Below, in pieces: positions 18,035-28,165 of a DNA stretch of 28,165 nt. Where the stretch lies: NCBI GenBank assembly GCA_027603945.1, contig JADIIU010000152.1, positions 1-28,165 on the forward strand, written 5' to 3'. The position numbers and the translations under genes were made by a program. The DNA is from Terramyces sp. JEL0728. Taxonomy: Eukaryota > Chytridiomycota > Chytridiomycetes > Rhizophydiales > Terramycetaceae. The notes below the pieces were generated by a model that was not told where the DNA came from, ran no database searches, and was given only the letters and a program-made list of their open reading frames with translations. The stretch's first letter is position 1. Every line of letters begins with the position of its first letter.

Positions 18035-19351
18035 TTAGCAATAAATCGTACTCTTGACTCCCAATATTTCTTCAATTCTTAACACGTACTTTTTGCAGTT
18101 GTCTGGCAACTCTTCAAAAGTTTTGCACTTGGAAATGCTTGATTTCCATCCTGGCAAAGTTTCATAGACAACTTCAACAGAAGAGAGAACGTCCAAGTCG
18201 GCTGGGAAGCTATCTAGCGCTTTTCCGTTGTATTTGTACGAAACACCGATCTTGATTTCTTCAAATTGGTCCAGAACGTCCAGTTTAGTTAGATTGAGGC
18301 TGATTAGTTAAATAGTACCTGCTGTAGCCATTGATTCTGGTTGAATACTTCATCACCACCAAATCTAACCATCCGCATCGTCTTCGTCTGCCTGTTGTAG
18401 TTCCCCATTCAGCCCCTACATTTTGCAAGGTTTCGCCGATAGTCTTGGATTAATACAAAAATACATTTAATTGTTCAGTTGGGAATGGACCAGCACCAAC
18501 ACGGGTAGTGTAGGCCTTTACTACCCCATAAACATGTCCAATTTTGTGCGGTGGAATGCCCAATCCGGTGCATACACCGCCGATTCCAGTATTCGACGAA
18601 GTGACATACGGATATGTGCCGAAATCAAGATCCAGCATCAAAGCGTTGGCTCCTTCAACTAAGATTCTCTTGTTTGAATCAATTGCGTCGTGGACATAGT
18701 TGATCGTGTCAATGACATATGGCTTTAACTTTTCGGCAATCATCTACTATTAAGACAATAATACTTTGTAATTTGCAAGTTCGCCTTCGATGTCATATTC
18801 AAAGTTTCCAAATCTCTTTTTCTTGTTGGCGATAATTTTACGGACTCTCTCTTCAAATTCTGGAAAGTTGTAGAGGTTGTGGACTCTCAAACCGCTGCGA
18901 GAGGCTTTTGAAGAATATGTTGGACCAATTCCTCTTCTGGTAGTTCCAAGGTCTTGCCCCACAACCGCCAATTCGCCTTCTTTCAACCCATCAATAAGCT
19001 GATGAACGTCGAGCACAATATGAGCTCTTGAAGAGACGAATAATCTTCCGGTAACGTCTATTCCCTTGTCCACTGTTGCTTGAACTTCCTTGAAGAACGA
19101 TGGTAAGTGGACTACAACACCGTTTCCAATCACTGAAACGCAATTTGGGTTGATTAATCCAGAAGGCAGGAGATGGAAGTCAAACTTTACTCCATTTACA
19201 ATGATTGTATGTCCGGCGTTATTTCCTCCCTTGAATTAAAACCAATTACTTGGCATCTGCAACAGACGTCGATATTTTCAGATAATACGTCCACTAGCTT
19301 TCCCTTCCCTTCGTCACCCCATTGCGCACCCAATACTACTGAGACTGGCAT
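18035..19351 (-). CDS. adenylosuccinate synthetase
   Basis: Five exons, 19351-19250, 19229-18765, 18743-18465, 18443-18319 and 18299-18035, with introns of 20, 21, 21 and 19 nt, give 411 residues. It catalyses GTP-dependent joining of IMP and aspartate to adenylosuccinate, the committed step to AMP in the cytosol. Seen in the sequence: [12 protein letters not shown] (GTP/Mg loop and catalytic Asp), [31 protein letters not shown] (IMP binding), [39 protein letters not shown] and [10 protein letters not shown] (base specificity). All expected motifs are intact and the length is normal. A TAA lies directly before the ATG, fixing the start. The second intron ends in a doubled acceptor (TAGTAG), and only the outer AG keeps the frame. 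Very sure of the function. Confidence 0.96.
18744..18764 (-). other. 21-nt intron with tandem acceptor TAGTAG
   Basis: Second intron of the adenylosuccinate synthetase gene. Using the last AG gives ..[12 protein letters not shown], the family sequence. Using the AG three bases earlier would make an 18-nt intron and put an in-frame TAG at the start of the next exon. Confidence 0.7.
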
Positions 19352-19640
19352 TTAGTTTTTTGAACAGATGAAAAAAATCAAGAGATGAAAAGAAAATTCC
19401 TTTAAATGGTATATTGCCATCACAAGGAACAAAGAGATGAAACAGTGAGTCAGCATCAGGTAGATAATTAGATATCACCGAGACCATTTTCAGAAATCTT
19501 GGTAGCTGCCTCCCATTTCGCTTCATGGAGATGGGTTTATCAGGTCTGCTCGGCAAAACTGAGGTGAATTACACAGGCACTATATAATGCTTGGATGTTG
19601 GTTCTAGTGGTTTTTAAATTCAGCAATATTTCTGTAGAAA
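19352..19640. promoter_or_regulatory. divergent promoter region, adenylosuccinate synthetase and WD40 gene
   Basis: A 289-base gap between divergent starts. TATATAA at 19581-19587 lies 54-60 bases before the WD40 ATG and could serve as its TATA box. The - strand side has no clear TATA box. An open frame on the - strand here overlaps the synthetase start in another frame and is not believed. Confidence 0.4.
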
Positions 19641-21474
19641 ATGACAAAAACCGAATCTGAGGAGCTGTTAAAAATTGCAAACAGCAACGTTAAACAAGTC
19701 TGGGATCTCAATAACATTACGCAGCCAAGCCAGGAATTATTCAACGCACAGGATGGGAGAATCAAACAAGATATCCTGCGATTAATTATCGTAAAATATT
19801 ACTCACCCAGCAATATTTGCAAGATGAAGGCTACTATGCTTGTACAATGACAATTATGGATGAAGCGAATCTTAAACAAGCGGAAAGATTAGAGCAGCAG
19901 TCAGAAATCAAGAGAATGAAAAAAGCTATCCTAGATGGGGATTGGGCTGAAGTAAATTTCCCTAATGCAGGTTGATAAACTATGTGCCAGACCGTTCATG
20001 AGGAATCACAAGTCTTTCTTATACGCAGCTTACGAGCAACAGTTTCTGGAGTATATCGATCACCATGAAATTCAAAAAGCTTTTACTCATTTAAACAAGC
20101 GGCTGAAGCCATTAGAGCATTTGCAGCGGACTCCAAATGAATTTCGAGACTTGTGCTATTTATTAACCTCGAAATCTGTTCAGGATGTGCACTCGTACAA
20201 AAACTGGGAAGGGATTGCATCATCAAGAGAAAAGTTGGCCGAGATGTTTCAAAATATGATAGATTACGATGTTGCTGAGAGAGAAGGATCGGCTCATGTT
20301 CCTCAGAAACGACTATTGACCTTGCTGCAACAAGCAGTCGCTTATCAAGTCGAATACGCCAGATACCACCCCAATGTTACCCCGAAAATCACTTCCTTGC
20401 TGCAAGATTTCAATTCACTAATTATTCCCAATGCAGTAAAAAGCACTTTTCTGGGGCATACGGCAAATGTGAAATGTGCAGAGTTTCTCGGAGAAGACGG
20501 ATCTAAAATTATTTCTGGTTCAAGGTATACAGCTTTAATATATAGCGACAATACCTGTCGTATTTGGGATACCGAAACGGCCGAGTGTCTTGGGGTACTT
20601 GAAGGTGATCTATCGATTAATTGCAGGACATACTTCCCGAATTTGGGACATTTCCTGCCGTCCAGATGGAAAATTCGTCGCTAGTGGTTCAGGAGATTCT
20701 ACTATCAAATTGTGGGATGTGAAGAATATCGGAGCACCGTGTGTTTCTACACTGCTTGGCCATAGTGGGGATGTATACACAGTGCAGTACCATCCTATCG
20801 GGGTGATTTTTACTTACACTAGGATTATCTGGCTACTGGTGGCTATGATAAGATTGTTAGATTATATGACGTGGAAAGAGAAACCATTACAAAGGCATTT
20901 TCTGGTCACACTCTGTCGGTTTCGAGAAACATCTTTACCCCACTGGGAAATTTAATAATCTCTGGATCGTAAGCGATATTAATGTAGAAAAGATAATTCA
21001 ATCAAGTTCTGGGATATCGTCTCTGGGTTATGTATAAAGACCATTTCGGCACATCTTGGAGAAGTCACGAGTGTCGAAATGAGTTCTGATGGCTATTACT
21101 TGCTCAGCAGCTCCAAAGATAATTCTAACAGACTATGGGATATCCGAATGGTAAGCTTTTATTCACCACAGTTGCGAGCGATTAGAAAGTTCAAAGGGCA
21201 TCAAAACACTTCAAAGAATTTTATTCGTGCGTCATTTGCAGGAGAATCCTTGATAGTGGGTGGTTCGGAAGTACACATATTTAATCAATAGGACGGAATC
21301 ATCTATGTTTGGGATAGAGAAAACGGTAAAGTGCTACAACGACTGAGACATCACGGTGGATTAGTCTACAATATGATGTGGAACAACAAGCAATCGCTCT
21401 TCCTCAGCTGTTCTGAAGATCAGACAATGTGTACGTGGTGGTTTGATGAATCAAAACCAATTTCATTAAAATAA
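19641..21474 (+). CDS. LisH/CTLH-WD40 repeat protein
   Basis: Nine exons, 19641-19790, 19811-19951, 19971-20524, 20546-20604, 20627-20802, 20823-20968, 20988-21150, 21172-21270 and 21292-21474, separated by eight introns of 19-22 nt, give 556 residues. The N-terminus has a LisH-like helix pair (QDILRLIIQYLQDEGYYACT), then a CTLH region (AILDGDWAEVDKLC...YEQQFLEYIDHHEIQKAFTH). At least six WD40 repeats run from ~225 to the end, such as LGHTANVKCAEF...CRIWDT and GHTSRIWDISCRP...IKLWDV. Such proteins are scaffolds, often in ubiquitin-ligase or nuclear complexes; the exact orthologue is not certain, and it is not SMU1. Two introns (20525-20545 and 21151-21171) are 21 nt and contain no stop, so unspliced RNA would still encode a protein with seven extra residues in a WD repeat. 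Confidence 0.85.
20525..20545 (+). other. stop-free 21-nt intron (first of two in the WD40 gene)
   Basis: Donor GTATAC, acceptor TATAG, phase 2. Removing it restores SGS-SDNTCRIWD, a normal WD repeat. If kept, it adds seven residues (reading SGSRYTALIYSDN) and no frameshift or stop. Confidence 0.75.
21151..21171 (+). other. stop-free 21-nt intron (second of two in the WD40 gene)
   Basis: Donor GTAAGC, acceptor CACAG, phase 0. Removing it gives RLWDIRM-LRAIRKFKGH, the normal step between WD repeats. If kept, it adds VSFYSPQ in frame. Confidence 0.75.
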
Positions 21475-21522
21475 GATTTTATTTCATCAAACTCAAAGCT
21501 GGTCCACTTTTGCGGCGGGTGT

Positions 21523-23506
21523 CTACCATGAATTTACTATTACCTTTTCATTCTTTTTGCGCATTATCTTTCTCATTTTCTCAGTCATCATATATGGGCG
21601 GTTTGAAGATCCGTCGTTGATTTCCAAATCTTCAAGTACAGATAGGAATATTGTATCAATAGCCAAATGGTAATTACCAAAGAATATTGCAGAGATCAGA
21701 TAGGTTTCCAGACCAACGAATACAACGGTTATTGCAGGAAAGTTAATTGGGTTCTTGAACGCGTCTGGCTTGCATACGATGAAAAAGTAAGCACCAAAGC
21801 AGTTTGTACCTACTACTATTAACTTGGCCAAAAAGAGTGTAGCGTCGGCGACATAGTTTACTGCTATCGTTTTTGCGGCATTTCTGAGCAATAAAGCCGT
21901 TGCAGCACCAGCAGATTTAAAGAATGCTTTTCCTGTGATTGCTATAAAAACATACGCATTCTTGTTTACAAATTTTACAATCTTTTCGACAATGGTCATG
22001 CAACACTGCGCACATGCCACCACGTACTTTAGAGCCTTAACTTTGCTCTTGCTAACCTTCTTTTGGATGTGGAAGAGGAATATTCTGATTAATTCCACGA
22101 TGGTAATAATAGCTGCTCCAAGAACCATTGATCCAAGGTGGTAGCGAAATACCCTACCCAATGATCTGATTACAGGCAGATGCATCTTTCGGGTCTTGTC
22201 TGGCAACCAATACCATTCAGCAACAGCACCAGCAGCTGTTGTTTCGGAAATCGCAAAGATTGTAAAGTACGTCCAGATGAATCCAGCGACATGATAATAA
22301 ATCATATTCTTTGCGTTTGCAGGGGAAATAGTGCCGACAAAAGGAACGGTAATATCTTTAGTTATCGTTGTCAAGTACAACAGAACAACCAAAAAGTAGG
22401 CCATTAATATCAGAATAGCCAAGGACAAGAATATTGGAGCAATGGCTAATGTTAGAATCTATCTACTCAATCCTGGAAGTCTTCTGAATGCCGCTGAGGC
22501 TTCATTTATTATTTCAATTGCCATTGTAATGCGTTTTATCATTACAATTGTGATCAGCAGTATTAAGCCGGCAACTACTACTGCTGTAATGAAGAAAGCA
22601 AGGGATGCTGTCACCTCGTTTTGCTGTATAGGCGTTGCAGAATTGAAGAATGAAATATTTGCAATAACTTGATGTCCAATGTCGATCACACCATTTGCAC
22701 TGCTATTTGTTTCGTAAGCGACCTTCCTGGATTGCCAATAGAAATATAATGCCACGGCACTAGCGATTCCTATGCAGTTTACCAATAGCAGTGTCAGCCA
22801 AACAAAAACTCCAACAATGTACTGCGCGATGAATAGCCAAATAAATGAAAAGATTATTGCTGTGCCAGCGCAAACTACTAGTAGCGGCCAGGTATTTTGT
22901 AAATCCGCCAAGATCATATAGCTGTACTTTGATCCTGAAGTAATAATTGTTTGCAAGTTGATGGTTGTATTTCCAGCTTGAATACTCGTCCCATTCAACA
23001 TACTTACTGGGATTGGTTCTGTCGGTACACATCGGAATAATACTGGGGTAGATGCATACGTAAATCCAGCACATTGTCCAGAATAGATATACGAAGCAAG
23101 GTTTGAATTGGTTGGTGTGATCCCATATTGACAAAGAGCTTCTGCTGGCGATGAAATCACTGCAGTTGCATTTGGGCAAGACGGAAGACAGATGTAGGTA
23201 GCGTTGGATAAATCAGCTAATTGAGTAGGGTTTATAAAATACAAAACTGGGTTCTTGCTTTGGTCAGTAAAGGAATTATTCAGTCCCGCATTATTTACTC
23301 CACAAAAATTGCCCAAGTAGTCCTTTGGTATCCTAATTCTTAGGTTTGCGTTACTCTAATTCTTTCAAATCTCCATTAGCGACTGCAATTTCACAAACAA
23401 AAAACATTCCAACCCAAAAGACTATGAATAAAAGTAAACACCAAATATCCCGGCACTTCCTTGTTCTAGACACTCCAGCTGCAAGTTTGGCTGGATCTTC
23501 TCCCAT
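21523..23506 (-). CDS. choline transporter-like protein (SLC44/CTL family)
   Basis: Exons 23506-23355, 23332-22467 and 22445-21523, with introns of 22 and 21 nt, give 646 residues. The first exon has the family start: a charged RTRKCRDIWCLLLFIVFWVG with membrane helix 1, then LEIPKDYLGNFCGVNN. A large cysteine-containing outer loop with N-glycosylation sites follows (NNSFTD, SNATYICLPSCPNAT), and then about nine more helices. The diagnostic SLC44 block is near the C-terminus: LPVIRSLGRVFRYHLGSMVL, followed by a cytosolic helix with paired Lys. SLC44 proteins move choline or ethanolamine-type substrates across plasma and organelle membranes for phospholipid synthesis; yeast Pns1 belongs here, with its function unresolved. 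Convergent with the WD40 gene, 48 bases apart. Confidence 0.9.
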
Positions 23507-23576
23507 TGATTAAAGTTCAACTGTTTACGCGAAATAGAGATGATGTCACCAGAAAATAATTACAACAGTCAATATA

Positions 23577-25271
23577 TTATAGTAATCCTAACTCTTTCAT
23601 TCTCCTTCTGGTATTTGCCATTCTCTTATCAACCTCATCCAGCAAAGATTCCAAATCGCTTTGCTTTTGTCGTGATTTGGCACCTGTCGAAGGGATCCTA
23701 CTTAATTCCGCAATCAACTAATGTTACATTGGGGTACCTTTGACTTTTCTTCAGATAGGTTCTTTAAATCCATTTCAAGCTCTTCCTTTTGTTCATAATA
23801 ATAGTTGTGAGGAGAAGGTTCGTGTGTAATGGGCGAGATCGCCGGGTTCTGTTTTGCAGCTTTAAAATTTGGGGTAGAAATAGCCGAACGCAACTTTCTG
23901 TCCACTCCAGGATATGGTGATTTTACATTTTCAGGATAAGGCGATTTTCTTTGGACAAATGATGGTAGACCAAGCTCTGAGGCATCAGAATGAATTTTTT
24001 CAGATTGAGGTCTTTGAAAAGCCCCCTTAGAAGGGCTGCCATACGAATCTTCGTGTTTGTTGCGCAATTCATCATTTTCTTGTTTCAAATCCTGGACTAG
24101 AACCTTGGATCAGAAATGTGCTACCATTAGAGATTCAACATTGTATTTTGCTTGGTTCAATTGCTCCAATAATTTTGCTTCGCTATTTTTGGTGGAAAGC
24201 GGGTTAAATTGCAGTTTCCTCAATGAACTATGTAAACTCTCATTTTCCGATTGCAAATCCCTAGAAATTAAAGCCAGCTACTCTATGATAAATTGCTGGG
24301 ATTGGATTTTTCTTGAAAACAATTCAAAATCTGCTTCCTTTTTCACGCTGATTTTCTAATATCAAATCAATTTACTCTGCTGTGCTCAAATCTATTGTTC
24401 AACAGCTCGTAGTCCATTGAAATGGCTTCAAGATTGTTTTTCATTTGTACATTTTCCTCTGACAATTCTTTCGTTACAAGCATTTTACCTTTGTTTCGCT
24501 CTTGCATATCCAAATAAGCACCTTGCAGCTCTTGAATATCATAAATCAATTCATTGATTTTAAGGTTGGCTTCATCTTCCAGCGAGTGACTGTTTTGGAG
24601 TAGTGCATGAATATTTTGATTCTCATTGTCCAATTCGATCGTCATTTTTTGAGCCATATCCAGCTATGTAAAATCCAAAGTACCTGCACTTTTAATTCTG
24701 CGACCCTTTTTTCTAATTGCTGCTTTGAATTATCAATTATATTTTCCTTATCGAGAACGTCTGGATTTATTGTATGAGGGATTTCATCGGCAGGTTCTAG
24801 CATTGCACTGAGCTTGAATTCCAGCATATTGGCTGCTACATTTTGCATTATATCTTGATCCACCACGCTACCGATTTCTTTAGCCTCATCTTCCAAGTTA
24901 ACTGTGGATTCTGCAGCAGGAATATTTTGCACATCTGTCCTAGTATTTTCAGGAGTTCGTAATACTTGAGGAGGCGAAATTACCTTTGTTTCAGAATCCA
25001 AAATATCACCTTCTGTGAGCGTAGTACTTTGAAATATTGTTTCGGAAGAGATTAGGGGAGATTGATTTGGGGTTTCGGCAAGCTCATTCCCGACTGTTGA
25101 AAGCGATTGAGAATCCACTGAGATATCAGTTCTGCTTTTGTGAACTTGAAAATCCGTTTCCAAATCATCCTCACTGTCCGATAGAATTGCTTTTGATTTT
25201 TTAGACCTTAGCAATGACAACCCCCAGGATTTTCTGTTTGGTTTACTTTTTGAATTTTTTAATTTGAACAT
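23577..25271 (-). CDS. coiled-coil protein, function unknown
   Basis: Six exons, 25271-24684, 24663-24376, 24355-24282, 24260-24125, 24103-23738 and 23717-23577, with introns of 20, 20, 21, 21 and 20 nt, give 530 residues. Residues 1-30 are very basic (MFKLKNSKSKPNRKSWG), 30-180 are acidic and Ser/Thr-rich with possible Pro-directed phosphorylation sites, and ~180-345 form a heptad-rich coiled coil. A Pro/Ser-rich stretch with KSPYP repeats follows, and a second coiled coil ends with LIAELSRIPSTGAKSRQKQS then DLESLLDEVDKRM. That last block looks like a conserved module of a centrosome/cytoskeleton protein, but I cannot name the family. GTG at 25295 is in frame; ATG 25271 is the sensible start. 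The joins are supported because each restores a continuous helical heptad pattern. Confidence 0.75.
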
Positions 25272-25385
25272 GTTGAGGAAAAAAGTCTGAAACACTGGAC
25301 TAAAAAAAGGATTCCAACCAAGATAGATTGCCCTCGAGAGAGCCGCTTTACAAGTGCAAGCAGAACATAGATTTTATTAAAAATC

Positions 25386-28009
25386 CTAGTAAACCATAGA
25401 TTCTTCTTCGTCATCCATAGGATGGGTTTTTTGCTTCTTTGCAGCCGCAGATTGCTATCATTAATGAATAATACCTTCTTTTTGCCTTGCTTCTTTCCTT
25501 CAGTCGGTTCTTCTGGATCGACTTTAAAGTATCTTGCAAATAATCTGTTGGAAGCGTATATAAGTGCAGGGATGGAAAGCGCAGCAACTACACCTAACAA
25601 GGCATACGAGAGCCAAAGAGAATCAAGTCCTCCACTATGGTTAATAAATTTTACAGTAATTGGCCACAGATGGCATCTTGAATTCCATCAATATTTTTAG
25701 CCAAATCGTAACACTCCAAAGAGTTGTACAGGGTGGTTTGAATTGAGCTCAAGCTGGTGATAATATTTGCTTTAACATAGGTAACTACATTTGTCAACTA
25801 GAATTAATTCAAATTACATTCGCGGATGCATTTCCTGCAAAGTAACCAATACCGGTAATAGATAGGTTGTAATAGTTGGGGATTGTTTGCGCGGTTACCT
25901 GCAGTTAAATCAAAAGTACTTGTAAGGTATTGACATTGGTCTTTAAAGTGGTAATTTGACTTCCCATGGTGTTGGTTGAAGAAATGAGTATATCAATAAG
26001 ACCGCCAGAATTTGCTAATTGTCCAATTAAAGTCTGGGCATTTGCAACTTGCGAATTAAATTGAGTGATAGATTTAGATACATCACTGACGCTTGGACTT
26101 CCAGATTGATAGTCAAACAGCCCCTGGTTTACAGAGCTTCCTGTTGGGAAACTGTTGTTCAAATTGATCAAGTTGGTTTTCATGTTTGGTAACGTAGTAT
26201 TCGCCAAAGTGTTCAAAGCAGTCAAGTTTAACGAAGATAAGTCCAAGCTAGTAAGTGTAGAAAGTTGGCTGGTTGGGCTGTTTGATAGTGACAATACGCT
26301 GTTCAAGTTCCATCCGTCAGACAGCGAGGAAAAGTTCAAAGCATTGATTTGAGTGCTGGCTTGAGAAGTAATATTGACTTGACTGGCATTAAGCACACCG
26401 ATTTCAATTGCAATTGTAATCAAAGATTCATTTTGCGCACACTGTGTCCTCGCAGTGGAGAAATAATTAACATACTGCTGTATACTGCCATTAAATGCCG
26501 GTGCAATGGCTGGCGGACTAGTTTCGAATACAAGATAGCACACTACATGAGTAATAAATACCGTCGCCGAGCACGAGTGCCAAAAGGAACATAATAATTG
26601 CAAACAGCTGAATAAGTAAATAAAATGGCGTAATACATAGATTGCATCTGGATTAGTTTTGTGTTACCCTTTCACAGCATGTGCTCGCTTCAAAGCAAAA
26701 CCAAATGAAAATACAACCAAAATAAACAAGATTAAACTGCTAAGCGCAATCATCCCATCGGCTCTGTAAGATTCGTAGCTCTTGACTTGATTAAAATTTT
26801 GATCGACAGTGTTAATTCCGCCAGAAATACTTGTGTCCAAACTGCTTTGCATAGAAGTGATGGACGAAGATATTTGATTTTGCGCGCTCTTTAAGGATGG
26901 ACCCACAGTTCCTTTGAATGCTGTCGTTAATCAACAGTTACAATCGCCGGCTGAAGTGATTTGTTGCTTAACATTTACAGTCAAAGTTGTTACTATTCCT
27001 TCAATCTGGACGGCAAAATCTGTCAAGTTTGGCATGTTATTCAACCCGCTCATAGTACTTGCGCCGTCAGGGGACTGGTTTATTTGAGTTTGAGCGTTAT
27101 TTGCCAGAGAAACAATATTTCCTGAACTGATTGGAGTATGGAGCTTGAACGAATCGCTTCCGCCTACAATTTGCTGATAACTAGCCCATACAGTAATGAT
27201 GGCGCTGATATTATTAATTGCTATATTAGAGCATTCTTACTGCTGGCCAAGCTGTCGACATCTGTAACCAACGTTCCTTTGGTTGCTGAAATGCTATTAC
27301 CATTTGTTTTAAGGACTCCGACTTGAATCTGGGTGCTGTTCATTGCATCTGCCAGACTGTTCATATTTGGAACTACATTCAGAGTGGTTAAAGCACTAAA
27401 ATCAATCGCTGAAGTGGTGGTGTCGATAGAGTTATTGATGAGTACGGCAATAGAGTTGAAGGCAGTGTTAATTGCAGGGTTAATGGCGTCAACAATTGCC
27501 CCCGCACTGGTTAAAGTTCCGTCAATGCTGACTTGTAAGCTCTTTACAGTTGTATCCAATGAATTGCCTCCAGTAAAGCTGGACACTGCGCAAACACTAA
27601 AATCAAGTTCAGATTACATGTAAACCACATAAATAATCAAAATCCAGAATATTGCGATAGCTTTTTGGGCTGCGTTTGCACTGTTTTTACGATAGTGCTT
27701 CTTTCTAATACTTTTCATGCAGCAACATAGAGCGCAACACTGACAGAGACACGCGAATAATGTCCAAAGCATAGCAATTATTAAGATGGCGACCAATATA
27801 CCAGCTCCCTTATGTTAAATCGATATTACCAAGTAATAACTCGTTGCTTTAGATGTATTGACATAGGAAGAGCCAGTTGCGGTTGCGTTGGCAACTGGAA
27901 AGGTATTCCCACCGCGTGTGGCTACTCTAATAGCCTTTGCTAGACTAACCCAATAACCTAAACCTGCGCCTAAAGTGGAGTAAACATAATCTGTGGTAGT
28001 CGATGCCAT
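25386..28009 (-). CDS. prominin-family five-helix membrane glycoprotein
   Basis: Eleven exons: 28009-27830, 27808-27618, 27596-27241, 27220-26942, 26920-26668, 26647-26562, 26542-25920, 25898-25818, 25797-25655, 25634-25475 and 25454-25386. The ten introns are 19-21 nt and the product has 806 residues. Five membrane helices lie at ~62-82, 108-127, 386-408, 426-450 and 735-757. A cysteine cluster (ACLCQCCALCCC) directly follows helix 1. Outer loops of ~260 and ~285 residues lie between helices 2-3 and 4-5, rich in Asn-X-Ser/Thr sites and helical heptads. The cytosolic tail is charged (MDDEEESMVY). This is exactly the prominin (CD133) plan; those proteins mark plasma-membrane protrusions and cilia and bind cholesterol. 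No signal peptide is evident before helix 1, so a missed 5' exon is possible. Fungal Prm1 is a distant alternative but has a different layout. Confidence 0.8.
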
Positions 28010-28165
28010 GCTTGTGTGGAAATAAAAAGATTGGATTCTCTCTTGCAGTTCTAGTATTCTCTGACGTCATGGACGTGTCATTGTTTAGAAATTCAATTAG
28101 CATTGTACTGCCAGGCCACTAGCAAGTAATCTCTAGTCTCCTGCGATATATTACATTTCTTTGGA

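Noticed and set aside
19314..19556. 80-residue open frame on the - strand upstream of adenylosuccinate synthetase
   Set aside because: It overlaps the start of the synthetase in another frame, has no recognisable features, and lies in the divergent promoter.
1..28165. Ciliate-type or otherwise altered genetic code as the reason for broken frames
   Set aside because: TAA, TAG and TGA each terminate recognisable proteins at the expected C-terminus. Frame breaks are explained by short introns, many of which shift frame rather than only adding stops.
1..28165. Pseudogenes or frameshifted, poor-quality assembly
   Set aside because: The breaks always coincide with GT..AG segments of 19-22 nt carrying a branch-like motif, and removing them restores conserved motifs. 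Random errors would not do this.

Overview
This is a compact eukaryotic nuclear region with 19 protein genes: 18 complete and one cut by the left edge. All three standard stop codons end recognisable proteins, so the genetic code is standard. The most striking property is the introns. After splicing by hand I find 53 introns inside coding sequence. Every one is 19-22 nt long, and all but one are GT..AG with a TAAY- or TRAY-like branch motif a few bases before the acceptor. Without removing them the genes look broken. With them removed, 17 genes become full-length members of known families or coherent new proteins.

The organism cannot be named from this window. A CFAP418 (C8orf37) homologue points to a lineage with a cilium or flagellum. 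A SNF5 subunit carrying a C-terminal GATA-type zinc finger and a plant/fungal-style WNK kinase suggest Fungi or a close relative. A zoosporic fungus or a rozellid/aphelid-like holomycotan is my best inference, held loosely.

Layout. 1-3443 (+): three tandem DOMON-cytochrome b561 proteins, the first partial. 3487-8341 (+): a small membrane protein, an AIP-like FKBP-TPR co-chaperone, a seven-helix membrane protein with a long repetitive tail, prefoldin subunit 4 and CFAP418. 8361-11127 (-): TIM21 and a WNK kinase. 11605-12982 (+): SNF5-GATA. 12999-15077 (-): AFG2B (SPATA5L1)-like AAA ATPase. 15283-17925 (+): a secreted animal-type haem peroxidase and a secreted lipocalin. 18035-19351 (-): adenylosuccinate synthetase. 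19641-21474 (+): a LisH/CTLH-WD40 protein. 21523-28009 (-): an SLC44 choline-transporter-like protein, a coiled-coil protein and a five-helix prominin homologue.

Intergenic spaces are tiny: 16 and 19 nt between two convergent pairs, with poly(A) signals fused to or overlapping stop codons. There is no operon logic. Most genes are ordinary housekeeping genes, but the b561 array, peroxidase, lipocalin and prominin suggest an active cell-surface and extracellular redox side. I saw no rRNA, convincing tRNA, transposon or CRISPR array.
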